Below, one piece after another: positions 10,734-60,560 of a stretch of 64,000 bases of DNA; position 1 is the stretch's first letter; every line of letters starts with the position of its first letter. Below the pieces are notes generated by a model. The model worked only from the letters and a program-made list of their open reading frames with translations. It was not told the origin of the DNA and did not search any database. The stretch covers positions 18,697,378 through 18,761,377 of the forward strand of contig NC_133906.1 of assembly GCF_964199755.1 (NCBI RefSeq), read 5' to 3'. The stretch is from Larus michahellis (Eukaryota; Chordata; Aves; Charadriiformes; Laridae). The translations under genes and the position numbers were made by a program.

Positions 10734-13700
10734 AGTTGCAAGGGAGAAATTCCTGGCTTCTCCCCTCTTTTCTATATCACTTAAGTGTAAGTTTTTCATT
10801 ACTCCTCATCTCGGTTTTAGTAACAATAAGCATGAGATGCTGCACACTGTGGTGGAATGTGAGGAGACAACACAGTCCGTAAAACGTCACTGTCCACGAC
10901 GATGTTGTGCCTGCTTATGGCTGTCGTTCGCTCTCGGGTGGGTGGTGACGAGCAGCTGCTTGGGACAGGCTTGTGCATCTTCAGGACTCAAAGGCTGCTT
11001 CCAGAATGGCGTTCACCGATGCTGCAGGGGTGGTAAACTGCGATGGAATGCGCTGTGACCTTTGCATGTCAGGCCATTTTCGGGTGAAGTCCTTAGTGCG
11101 TTGCTTCCTCTTTACACCTCTAGACATCTCCTGACTCGCAGAAGTTTTCCGGTGTCTCGAACGCAGGCGTGAATGGCTTTTAAGCACAGTTGCCTTCTGT
11201 TTCAGTTCTTTGGAAACACTCGCCTCTCTCCTGCAGCTCGGTAAGTCCATGAAAGAAGAGGTGAGCTCTGGCCATGATTCGTGCTGTCAGTATGTCGTGG
11301 CCAGGCTCGGGAACCACACAAACTTATCTTTTTTGCGTATGAATTCCATTTCACAGGAGGCTTGAGATGCTCCAGGTGGTGCATTTTTCAGGATAATTAA
11401 TTCCACATGCGTGAGTTAAGTCACTTGGCCTCTGTGCCGTAATGTCTGCGTCTGTCACCCGGCGTGTCTCTGGATTTGGGCTGTCTCTCCTGACCGGCTG
11501 CACCAGTCGCAGGGAGAGCAGCGCTGGTCGCCCAGTGAGACGCTCTGATGTTGCAGGGAGCAGCAGGACGGAGCTCAAAGGCAGAGTTCAAGCACAACAG
11601 ATCGCCCTTCCCAGCCAGGGGAAGGTGGACGACATACCTGCCCCTCTAATTCTCGCATAGAATCACTGTTTGGACCTTAATGTTTACTTCCCAAAAATTC
11701 CGATTTTAAGTACTCCCAAAGCTGACAGATCCCTAAATCAACCTGCTGGTTTGACCCGATTTAAGGAGTGATGTATCAGTCATGGTTTTGAAAGGCTTGT
11801 GTCTTCCAAGTGCGCTGCTGAGTTCAGTAACCCTGCTCAGCGCTGGAGGGCTGTGAACGGGGCATCAGCCTGGGGGTGGGGGGGCTCTTTTCACAGTTCT
11901 CTGCTTGGAGTAGGTTGACTTGGGGATTTGTCAGCTTGGTCCGTGCCGCTTCTGAGCTTATTTTCCCTGCTTGCTTCTCACCTAACCCTGGAATTGGAAG
12001 AATGCAAGTGTTTTGGACAGAAACATAAGCAGTTTTGGGAAGAGGGGAACAGAAAGGAAACGGTACAAGTTCAGCGTAGGCGAAGGCAGAGGAACCGAAC
12101 AAGGGCTTTGAAACACTCTGGTGTTTCCCCAGCCTAGGCAAGCGCAAGGTAAAGGAACTTGTGCTCCCTTCTGCTAAGGTTTTATTGGGCCAGCTTTTAG
12201 CTGAGCATTTCTTGTAGAGCTGAGCTCTACTGCTGTGACCAGTAGCACTGGCCATGGTCACTTGAATGAAGTGATAAGGAGAGGATATGACAACAGCCCA
12301 ATTCATTAGTGTGTTTTTGTTTGGTGTGGGCTTTCCTATTTTTCCTGATTAAGAAGTGGGATTGATGGCAAGTGGAGGCATCATCTGATCAAGGGCTTGC
12401 CAGGATTGATCGTTACACTCCTGCCTGTGAAGGATGTACCGGCGTCCCTCACCTCAGTGTGCAGTTGTTCAGCGAGATGCGTTTCCAGCGCTGCTCTTAC
12501 ATTAGAGGCTGCCCCTTCTCCTCCACTTCCTTTCTTTATTTGCTGGTTTCTTGAGCTTTATTTTCAAAGCTGACACTGCCCGTGCTGTACCATACCTTTT
12601 CCTCCATGGGACGAGTCAAACCTCATGAATTCTCTTCCCCACCCCTCAAAGCACAAGCAGCAGTTACTTAAAGGCTCAACGCTCAGGAGGACCACGTGGA
12701 CTTAGTACACCGAGGAGTAAGTACTATAAGCTCCTGTGTCTTACACGAGCCCTGATCTGATCTTCCTCTCTCATCTCTGACCCCTGCCCTCGCTCTGCTC
12801 TTGGGTAAGGAGCTGAACTTAGGACTCCTCTACTTCTAACGCTGCAGCCTCAGAGGAGCAGAGCTGACTTAGAAGCTGTGGTCACAACACAGTTGTGTCC
12901 ATCCGTGGTACATCACAAGCTCCGGAGCTGGCCCTGCTCCTTGAGGGCTCAAATGTTTGTTCTTTAGCCCATCACGAGCAACTGAGGAAGATACTTTTTA
13001 AAAATCTCTAAGTGCAAATCCAGGAGAGGTGGCTAAGGCACCGCCCTTGGCACAACCTGTTTAATATTGCATAGCTTTAGTTCAATAAATGCCATTGTTT
13101 GGGGAACAGGTATCAAGCGAGAAACACTGAAGCCCAAGCCCCAATTCTGCTACTGTTGGAAGTCGTGGCGTGTTGTTCTCAGCAGGGCTATCACAGGGTG
13201 ATGCTGAATTAAGCAACACCGCTATCAGGCCTCCCATGTAATTGTGACTGTGAGGGTGTCTTTGCTGCAAGGTTGGTTCAAGCTCATACCCGGAGCTGTA
13301 ATTTAATGCCCAGATTCTGTGGTGTGCTCAAGCCCGGCCAGCTGGCTCAGCTGGATTCATGTCTTTGTCAGACAAGTAACCCAACACTGTCCCGGTATCA
13401 CCAAGTACCTAAATAAGGTGGACGTGTCCTCCCGCAGACCCCCTGGGGAAGGTGGCCTCAGCCTGCTACAGTGCTAGTGACCCTGGGACCAGCTCCCCCA
13501 AAGCTACGCGTGAGCTCTGTGTCCCTCAGACCCGGCGGCTCCAGGCCAGCGCTGCCTGTCCCTGCTTGTGCCAAGCTTGACTCACCTGCCATGGCAATGA
13601 CGCACCTGCAGCTCTGAGGCAGAGCACGTAGTTAATGACGGCACCTTGTGCCCCAGCCAGGCTCAGCCAAGTTCCCCGGGTAGGTGAAGAGGGCGTCCTT

Positions 13701-16003
13701 GTTTGGCTTAAGCTACTTAGTAATAGATTTGCCACTTTGATTGTATAAAAGCTAATTTCAAGCCAGGCTGCCTTGTTCATCCCATGCCCAGGAAAAGATG
13801 GATGATCTTATACTGGAAGTGCCAACATACTTGAACCTCAGGCTAGGAACAGGTAGTAGGGTTTTGTATCCTCTCTCCTTGCTGAGAACTACAGCTTTTG
13901 GGAAGCTGCTGAGGTCCCTCTCCCTTGTGCTTTCTGTGGCGGCTTCTTGCTGTTGGTAGGAGTAGTGGCAGCACTAACCGCAGCCTGCAAGCCCCAGCAG
14001 TGATGCTTTGAGTGCTGATGGGATGGTTAAGCCAACATGAAGCCATCCCTGCCTTCCCCCAAAGTGGCAACATCCTCTTGTGCTGAATCTGTTCCCAATA
14101 CACGTGTGCACTGGGAATAGATGGCCCTGGATGGGCTTAGGTGCTCTGTCTACTGTAGACCCAGGAGCAGGAATATCACAAAGTTGAGACTTCATTACAA
14201 TTTCTATTCGGAAGCCTGGCAGTAAAGTGCGTGAGGACTGCAACTCAGGTTTGCTAGACACGATGGTCACGATTGCTTAATATAATCTTGTAATTCCTGC
14301 TGCCAGCTTTGACCCTTGCATCACGCCTGTTAGCACCGTCTGCCTTGAATGCCAGGAGAAGACACTGATGTGGCATGCAACCAAACCTCTCCTATTGCCT
14401 TTTTTTTCCCTTCCCCTTCTCTTTCAGTCTATACCAGGATCCTTATTTGATAATTTAACCAGTAATTGCCTCTGCTAGGTGCTGAAATCATCCCTCTCTT
14501 TATAGATTCCCGTATGGTTTGTGTCCTCTACCACGTTACAGTACCAGGGCCTCTGATCCTTTGCTGGCAGCGTAACGCTGGGACAGCCACGATGGGGTGA
14601 GCGAGGGCAGAGATGAACCAGAGGAACGAAAGGGTCAGCCTTCGCGTGCATGGGATGGCTGCTGCGAGGGAGATCACAGGCTGGGATTCCTCACCTGGTT
14701 TAGCCTGTGTTTCCCATCACCCAGCTGACCCCGGTATCTCCAGCGCTTCGGTGTTCCCTCAGGGTGGGATCACCTGAGAGCATCACCCAAGGGTTGCAAG
14801 TCCCAGATTTCTCAGAGCAATGACTCACCCAGCGCAAGCACCAGTGTCTCCCCGTGGGCCGCAGGCAGAGCCTGGGGTCGGTCCCAGCAGATGCCCCGTG
14901 CAAAACGTGCAACAGCTCCTTACACGTCGCCTGGTTCACAACAGCTTATTTCTTCCAGGGCCCTCTGCTGCACGCCACAGTAGGAGACTGGGAATATAAG
15001 AACCTGATTTCCAATAAACAGCCCCTATATAGCTGGGTCACTGAAAAACATGGAGCCTACAGAGATAACAGCCAAAAGGCCTGCCCGCTCTCTTTTGTGC
15101 TGCTTTGCTTTCACACAGAGCACGGTCAAAAAAGACCTCGTTGGCCACCCCCGTGTTCCCCAGGAGTCCCCTTCATGCCTGCTTTGCCATGGGGGCGCTT
15201 CCCCACTAACTGCTACCCAGCCCACTGAGGAGGCAGGGGTTTTTATTCACATATTTTGTCCTGCATTTTCCGAGGTACCTATCCGTGCCAGGCTCTTCAA
15301 AGGTTGCAGAGCTGAGGAACTTAACTTATCCCCACGGAAATGAAAGTTCAGGTGGAGAAAGAAGGGAGATGAACACAGAAAAACGCAATATACTCGAACG
15401 AGGTAACAGGCTCATGCTGTGGATTCATTTGAGCAAGAGAGATGTGCAACTGCCCTTAAGAAATAATTGTTAAAGAGAAGACGATGAGGGGATGGGAAGA
15501 CTTAAAGGACCTGAAGTAATTTTGAAGATGCGAAAATTAATGAGTATTAACTTCTGCTTTGGTGCTCACCCTAGCACCCTGAAGAACAATCAAGTATCTC
15601 AATTTTCTACTTAAATGGCATACTGTCTGCATACAAATGATACAAATCCATTGAAGCAGGAGCAGCACAAGATACCCCTTACGTGTCCCTTGGAGGAGAA
15701 GACAGGAGAGCGTCAGGTGCTTTCTAGAAGGGGAGGGATGGGGTACTTCTTTCACTGAACTGAGCTCTGTGGGACGCTCCGGCAGGGCAGGACCTGCTGC
15801 TCGCAGCTCCCCAGACAGGAGACGCGTGGTGGCCAGCTGGCAGGCGGTGGCCCCGGACCTGCACCCGCCCTGGGAGGACTGGGCTTTGAGGGAGAACGGG
15901 TCCTTATTGCGCTATCTGCTCCTGCTGGTGGCAAGGTTTTGGAGTAAGGAACGGGGGTATCGAAAGAGATTGTCTGTCTTCGGCACAGGGATAAGAGCTA
16001 CGT

Positions 16004-16009
16004 TTTATT
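16004..16009 (-). terminator. GLRA1: Candidate distal GLRA1 poly(A) signal
   Basis: TTTATT on the + strand is AATAAA on the - strand. The 190 bp before it in the GLRA1 direction (16200 down to 16010) are AT-rich and look like the end of a vertebrate 3'UTR. The distance from the GLRA1 stop would be about 4.6 kb. Another - strand AATAAA lies at 16902-16907. Inference only. Confidence 0.35.
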
Positions 16010-16278
16010 AAGGAATGGTAGTACAGTACAAAAATATGATTGTATAAAATCTGCGGAAAAAATATGGCACCACTTAAAATAGCCTTTTTTGCCTTTGGTA
16101 TGTTCCTTTCTTTTTTAAAAAAATACATATTGTAAATACTTCTCATCTTTTTTTCCACCAACATTAGGAAACTAAGCGAGGTCTTCAAATTACAGTTGAG
16201 AGAAAGGACAACCAGTAGTGGAATTTAAATTGTCTTGGATTTGCCTTAAAATTAAAGATCTTCAGAAGAGGCAGAAGG

Positions 16279-16355
16279 AAAAAAAAAAAAAAAAAAACAC
16301 AACAAACCCAAACCTTCCAGAAAAGTCTGGGGAAAACAAAAAAAAAAAAAAAAAA
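16279..16355. repeat. Two A homopolymers in close succession
   Basis: A runs at 16279-16297 and 16338-16355. They appear as T runs in the GLRA1 direction, so they are not a retroposon tail for that strand; no SINE or LINE body is recognisable next to them. Confidence 0.8.
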
Positions 16356-18533
16356 GTTTCCGCCCAGTGGAAGTGAGAATATTCAGCATTTGAAACTGTT
16401 TGATGCTTTTAGGGAGGATCTCCCTCAGCCCCGACCAGCGAAGGCTTCCAGCACAGGAGGCAGGAGGCCACCACCAGACCCCCGAGGGGAATGGCCCTGC
16501 CCCTGTGTTTAAAGGACGAGCTGCTGTTTGCCCGGGCCGAGGCTGAGCCTTCCAGTCCGTGGCACCGCACGTGCTCGCTGCTCTGTCCTGGACCCTCTTC
16601 AGCACCTCGCCGTTTCCCGTGGTACTGCTATCCCAGATGGGAAGCTGCTTTAATCAGGATTCAAAGTGGGGAAAAACTCATCTACCTGACCAAGAAGTAG
16701 TAAGTTCACCTTATTTTTTTTTTTTTCTTTTCCACAGTTATATTTATACTTAAGGAAAGATAATTCTTGCTCATGAAGCGATACGTTTCCAGCAACATCT
16801 GGAAATAATATTGTTTGGGATAAAGCTATGATTTTTCCAAAGAGTCCAAGTGAATTAGGACCCTGTTGTCTCTCTTTGCTGCTAGGCTGGCTGCTCTCTA
16901 TTTTATTCAGAGCTTTGGCTTCTGAGCCTTGTTCTGAACAAGAGCTAACAATTACTGAGTTAAATTCCATCAATACGCCCGGAAGCTACCCTGCAATATC
17001 AAATCCTGTACATTCTTATAAATGTAATTGCTGGCGCTATTAAAGCAGCCTACGTTGAAGATGTGGTAGGTTATCAAAGCAAGTTCTGTTGCAATACAGA
17101 GGCTAAACACAGCCTAGTACAGATGGAGAAAAATGTTTGATTTTGAAAGGGCACAGGCTTGCCAGGGGCATTTGGGACATTCTAAGGTCTTGTCTACGTG
17201 GTGAAACTGTCTGGCAGGACGTCTGTGGGACAGGTATCTCAGCACCCTCAGACCTTTGCCAAGCCCCCAGCACGTTTCACGTCGGGGTGTGAGCGCTGCT
17301 CGCCGTCATGGTGCAGGCAGCCCTGGGGCTGGAAAGCAGCCCAAATGGAAACTGGCTGCTCAATGGAGAGAAAATAACACTGCTTATGGTGAGCATCCAA
17401 CGCGCCTAACGGTTGGCAGAGTCAAACTGGATGCAAAGGCGGGCTGGTAAGCGTGTAATTCTTATTTCGCTCCCTAAACTCCCGTGGGCTCCACTAGCAG
17501 CTGAAGTGCTTCTGTAGGAGCAGGAATCACAAGCATCTTTCTGATGATTTCCAGTCCCTAATTTGCCTTCCTCGGTGCCAAGAAGTGGCACTGGAGCTCT
17601 AGTGAAGCAGTAACTGCGAGTTTATCTGTGTCTCCAAGCAGCAGGTCTAGGATGATCGTGGGATTCCTCTTTGGTCTCGAGGTCCTTCTCTAAGCTGGAG
17701 CAGAATGAAGCCAGGTGGGAACGTATTCCTTCTCCTTGCTCTGGTCTTGTCCTTGGGGTGCAGGATCAAAACTCACTTGGGTGGGAGGATGGTGTGTGGG
17801 GTTTGTTAACAACCAACAGGCAACTCCTTAGAGCAGCTCCAGTTAGGAAGGAAACCCGCAGCCCTGCAGCTGGCCATGCCCTGGTGAGCCATCCCAGGTA
17901 GCCCGGGGGGACCAAGAAGTTGTGTGAACCACGACCAAATTGCCCGACCCCTAAGTGCAAGGTCTGGGCATCCAGGCGGGAGACCTTTTTTTGCCCAAAT
18001 AACAGCGATTTGTGGTTGTTCCCCTGGGCGAGCAAGGAGCCGCGGTGCGTGGGCTGCCAAGCCTCTGCCTTGCTGCCGGGCAGGGAGGGGAATTCCCTGG
18101 ATTTGCTCTTTCATCTCAGACAAGGACGCGCCGTTTAAAGCAATCGCACAACCCGCAGTTGGCACGGCCGGCCGGCGCGCACGCAGGGAGAGTTCAATAA
18201 TTCAGCAAGCAAAACCAGAGCCAGCAGCGGATTTGGGCTCCAGCCAAGGCTCGGAAAGTTGTCCCCGCATCAAATAACGGCTCTGCTCGACAGCTTGAGC
18301 TCTCCCTCCTCGGGAAAGCGCTGTCTGCCAGGGGAAGGAGAAATCCTCAGCTCAAGTTTGCTGCTGCTGCTCTAACAGGGGGAAGGGGCCGATGTACTCG
18401 TTCATGTGGTATCGGGTGACCTTTCCCTGTCTCAGCAGTGCAAAGGGAGTCAGAAAGCTAGGTGGCTTTGCCAAAACATTAGGAAATATTGCCATTTGCC
18501 CTAGTCCACACAGTGACCATCATGCTTTTTAAT

Positions 18534-18606
18534 TTTTTCTCCTTTCTTTTTCCTTGTTGTTCGTATCCTTTGTTTCTTTTCTTTTCTTTTCTTTTCCTTT
18601 TTTCTT

Positions 18607-18637
<31 letters not shown>
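18534..18637. repeat. Polypyrimidine tract, about 100 bp
   Basis: Almost pure C/T on the + strand (TTTTC and T-rich units), hence polypurine on the - strand. Low complexity; the open frames here, Lys/Arg or Phe/Ser rich, are artefacts of composition. Confidence 0.85.
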
Positions 18638-18638
<1 letters not shown>

Positions 18639-20652
18639 AATAAAGTGTATTTAGTGCTGGTGAAAGGTGCTGAATTGGCAGCCTTGGAAAGGGGTGTCTC
18701 TCTGCCCAGCCCAGGAGAGCTCTGGTGCTTTCTCTGGGCTTCCTCCTCGTGGCACCGACCCTGTGCTAGGACGGCTGGCGGGTCCCTGTGCCCCCCCTGC
18801 CCTCTCCCGTAGCTGCCCCTGGCTGCACTGGTTGGGACACCCGTGGCTGAGCACAGGTTCCCACCTCCCATCCCAGGCTTGGATGCTGCTGTCCTGGGCT
18901 GGACCTGGCAGGGCTGGAGGGTGCTTTGCTGCGAGCTGCTCCGGCTGCCGTGGGGGATGCAGCTTCTGCGAGCGGGAAGCTGTCTGTTCCCATCCTGTGG
19001 TCCAGCCCGGAGCAGGAGACGGGGGTGAGGGAGAGTGGAAGCACCCCTTGGGTGCCACCTGTCCCTCTGCTTTCGTTTAGTGCCTAATCCAGACCTGACG
19101 CCAAGTGCTTCAGTGCAGACTGATTGTCTCTTCCTTCACGCTCTCCTTTACCCGCCTCGCTAAAGTGCAAACGAACGCCACTGAATGGCCCCGGGTCCCA
19201 GCGAGGCAAGTGGGGCATCAAGCCCTCCCCTCGCCCGTGCCGGCCCCGAGCTGGGGGCTTTCAAAGGACACCCTGGAGGCGCTTGGTGTGTGTCCCCAAC
19301 CGCCAACCTGTGCTACCACTTGGCCAAAGGGAGACCCCTTTGCTCACCCATTCCCACCTCCCTCCCCCCCTCCCCGCTTCCCTATCCCCACCAAACTCTG
19401 CCAGCCTCCCCGCCCCTGCCCGGGGCGAAGCAGCCTGCTCCGTCTTCCCATCCATGTTAAAGCTAAATGCAGCACCAAAATAGATACAAAAATAGAGTTT
19501 TGGGACCATCGGCCCAGATTAGCTATTAATATTACTGCTATGAAATGTCTGAAAATAAAAGCCGCTCTCTCTGTACACACCGTCCCCCCCCGCCCGCCCC
19601 TTACTGACAATAATGCAGCTCGCCCCGTCCTGCCACAACAAGGCGTGAATATGCCTGTTTTCTCTATATTTTAAATATAATTTCTGCTTTAACTCATCCA
19701 ACGCTTCCTTCCCCCCCGGCATTGTAAACAAACATGGCAGAAAGGGGTTTGGAAAAACAAAAAAATAAATATAAATCCTTCATCATTTCTAGTGATCTGA
19801 ATTATTGTATATATAGTATTTCTGACTCCTGGGACTTGAATCCCGCCAGGTCATTTAAAGGGACATAAGGTACCTGCAATTTCTGCTGGAGGCCCTGATG
19901 TCCTTCTCGGGTTTCCCATTGGATGCTCTCTGATGGGGATGCAAGAGATAATGTATTTGCTTTCCTCTATCCGAAAGTCACAAAGTGTTTGATTGGCAAA
20001 CCCGTGACTAAAAAAAGTAAATATATAAAATAAACAACTACCCGCAGCCTCTTTCTTAAGTTTCCCTGTCTATCCAGTTTTCAAAGTGCAAACCTAGAGA
20101 AGCATAGAATGATTTTCTTGGTTTGTTTTTTTTTTTTTTTTTCTCCTTTTGTTAGGGCGTTTTTTCTCCACGTGCTTGACTGGTATGGCCTTTCTATAGC
20201 AAAAGTCAGATAAAGCGTAATTGCAGTCGTTTCTGCACATGGAATTATGAATCATTCCAGTGACTTGAGAATCTAAGCTGTTAATAGGCTAAAAAAAGGA
20301 TTTTTTTTTTTTGTTTATCTTTTTTTTTTTTGATTGTTTTCTTTTTGCATTATAATTAAGCATGAATATATATTAATATATTACACTGCTTGGATTGCAG
20401 CTGGAGCAATCCAAACCTTCCTACGCTGTAAAACTAACCCCCACCCTGCACTCCCCAGGTCAAGAGCTTTTTTTTTCTCCTCCCTCTGCCGGTTATCCTG
20501 AATTCACATGATTAAAAGTCCCTCCCAGCCCCCCTCCCCCTTTTTTTTTTTTTTTTAGTAGATATTGCCACATTCTTAAATTCATGCATTGCTGCATTGC
20601 TATTGCACATATATAAAGGATTGCTCGCCCCCTCCCAGCTGCTCCCCTTCCC

Positions 20653-59603
<38,951 letters not shown>

Positions 59604-59626
59604 TTTTCCAGCTCTCGCTGTTGGGG

Positions 59627-59645
59627 TTTTTTTTTTTTTTTTTTT
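59627..59645. repeat. 19-base homopolymer just upstream of the GLRA1 start codon
   Basis: T19 on the + strand, A19 on the GLRA1 strand, 24 bp before the ATG. Likely in the 5'UTR if transcription starts farther upstream; length is likely variable between individuals and prone to sequencing error. Confidence 0.85.
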
Positions 59646-59777
59646 GTACTCCGTGAGGGGTAGGCCGGTGCGGTTGGCCAATAAAGTAACCCGGCAGTTG
59701 GGGAGAATGGGTAGGGGAAGCCAGCCACCCCTCCCGAGGCAGGCTGGGCAGGGGGGAAGGCCGGTGGTGGGGCGGGG

Positions 59778-59837
59778 GGGCGCCCCGGTCAGCACCCTGG
59801 ACGGCGTCTGGCGGGCGCCCCGGTCAGCACCCTGGAC
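59778..59837. repeat. Tandem 25-bp perfect direct repeat, period 35
   Basis: A 25-bp unit starting GGGCGCCCCGGTCAGC and ending ACCCTGGAC is at 59778-59802 and 59813-59837 with no mismatch. Each copy carries an RE1-like motif that extends past the repeat edge. Confidence 0.95.
59788..59808 (+). promoter_or_regulatory. RE1/NRSE-like REST site, copy 1
   Basis: Left half GTCAGCACC, two-base spacer CT, right half GGACGGCGTC. Compared with the known RE1 halves TTCAGCACC and GGACAGCGCC, 16 of 19 non-spacer positions agree. It is 185 bp upstream of the GLRA1 start codon. Confidence 0.65.
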
Positions 59838-59843
59838 AGCGGC
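59823..59843 (+). promoter_or_regulatory. RE1/NRSE-like REST site, copy 2 (stronger)
   Basis: Left half GTCAGCACC, spacer CT, right half GGACAGCGGC; 17 of 19 non-spacer positions agree with the canonical RE1 halves, with the correct two-base spacing. It is 220 bp upstream of the GLRA1 start codon and 35 bp from copy 1. REST represses neuronal genes in non-neuronal cells, fitting a glycine receptor gene. Confidence 0.75.
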
Positions 59844-60481
59844 GGTGCGCGGCGCTCCGCGGGCGCCTGCCGAGCGGCCGGCGGCTCCGCTCCGGCGCTG
59901 CCTTGGCTCGTCCCTCCTCTCCGCCTGTGCCCCCGCCACCGCCACTGCAGTGGTGCTCGGGGCCGGAGGACCAGGCTTCCCGCACCGAAATCTCCCTTCA
60001 GCGGGATCTCGCTCCGGACATCAGGCTGGCGAGAGGGGGAGACGCAGGGGGTGTGGGTTTGCCATCAGGGTGGTGGGGGTAGGATGGGAGGGGGGGGACG
60101 ACCCTCAACAACCCAGGGCTTTAATCTCCGCTGCTAGCCAGGGTGTCTTCCTAATTACATCCACAGGAATTTGTCAGTGTGGAGCCGTGCTGCAGTCCCG
60201 GTTGTGTCGCTTTCCTGCCCGCTGTTTGGCTGCTGTTGATTCCTGCTTCCTGGGCTATTTTCCTCCCGAATAAGTTATTGCTGCTGTAGGGAAGGTGTCC
60301 CATTGCTCAGGGCTAGAGCGGAGGGGAGCGAAGGGGAAGTTTCTTGGGAAGCACTCCCATTGTGCTCAGAAAGAAAGTGGCTCAGTGTCCTCCTAATGCA
60401 TCTCATTTCCCCTCTGCCCTCTCTCCCCTGCTAGGACTCGGCAGATCTTGGGAGTTTCTTGCTGCATTAATTTACTAAACT

Positions 60482-60560
60482 AAAAAAAAAAAAAAAGGGA
60501 AAAAAAAAAAAGAAAAAAAGGAGGGGGGAGGTGGAGAAGAGGGAAGGCAGAGGGGAGGGG
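60482..60560. repeat. Polypurine tract upstream of the GLRA1 promoter
   Basis: About 80 bp of nearly pure A and G on the + strand, A-rich first and G-rich later. It lies 0.9 kb upstream of the start codon. Confidence 0.85.

Larger units (their letters stand above)
9481..15990. other. Intergenic region between convergent genes, no gene seen
   Basis: I see no conserved protein family, RNA gene or spliced exon here on either strand. Contents are a (TG)7 run at 10561-10574, a T-rich tract at 10701-10733 and scattered short open frames without recognisable motifs. A large downstream 3'UTR of either neighbour could extend into it. Confidence 0.6.
16010..20652 (-). other. GLRA1: Probable GLRA1 3'UTR and flank, extent unknown
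   Basis: Downstream of the GLRA1 stop. The first 1.2 kb (20652 to about 19450) is AT-rich with several T tracts and looks UTR-like. No AATAAA or ATTAAA in the GLRA1 orientation was found from the stop down to about 18532, where ATTAAA appears inside low-complexity sequence. Either a variant signal is used or the 3'UTR is several kb long. The interval also holds a CpG-rich patch near 18.1 kb and a long pyrimidine tract. Confidence 0.4.

Noticed and set aside
11824-12306. 160-codon - strand open frame in the intergenic region
   Set aside because: No family resemblance; frames of this length are expected by chance in 64 kb.
18479-18871. Lys/Arg-rich and Phe-rich open frames over the pyrimidine tract
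   Set aside because: Direct translation of low-complexity C/T sequence.
19105-19674. 189-codon + strand open frame, Pro-rich
   Set aside because: No domain, no splice context, composition explained by CT/GC-rich sequence downstream of GLRA1.
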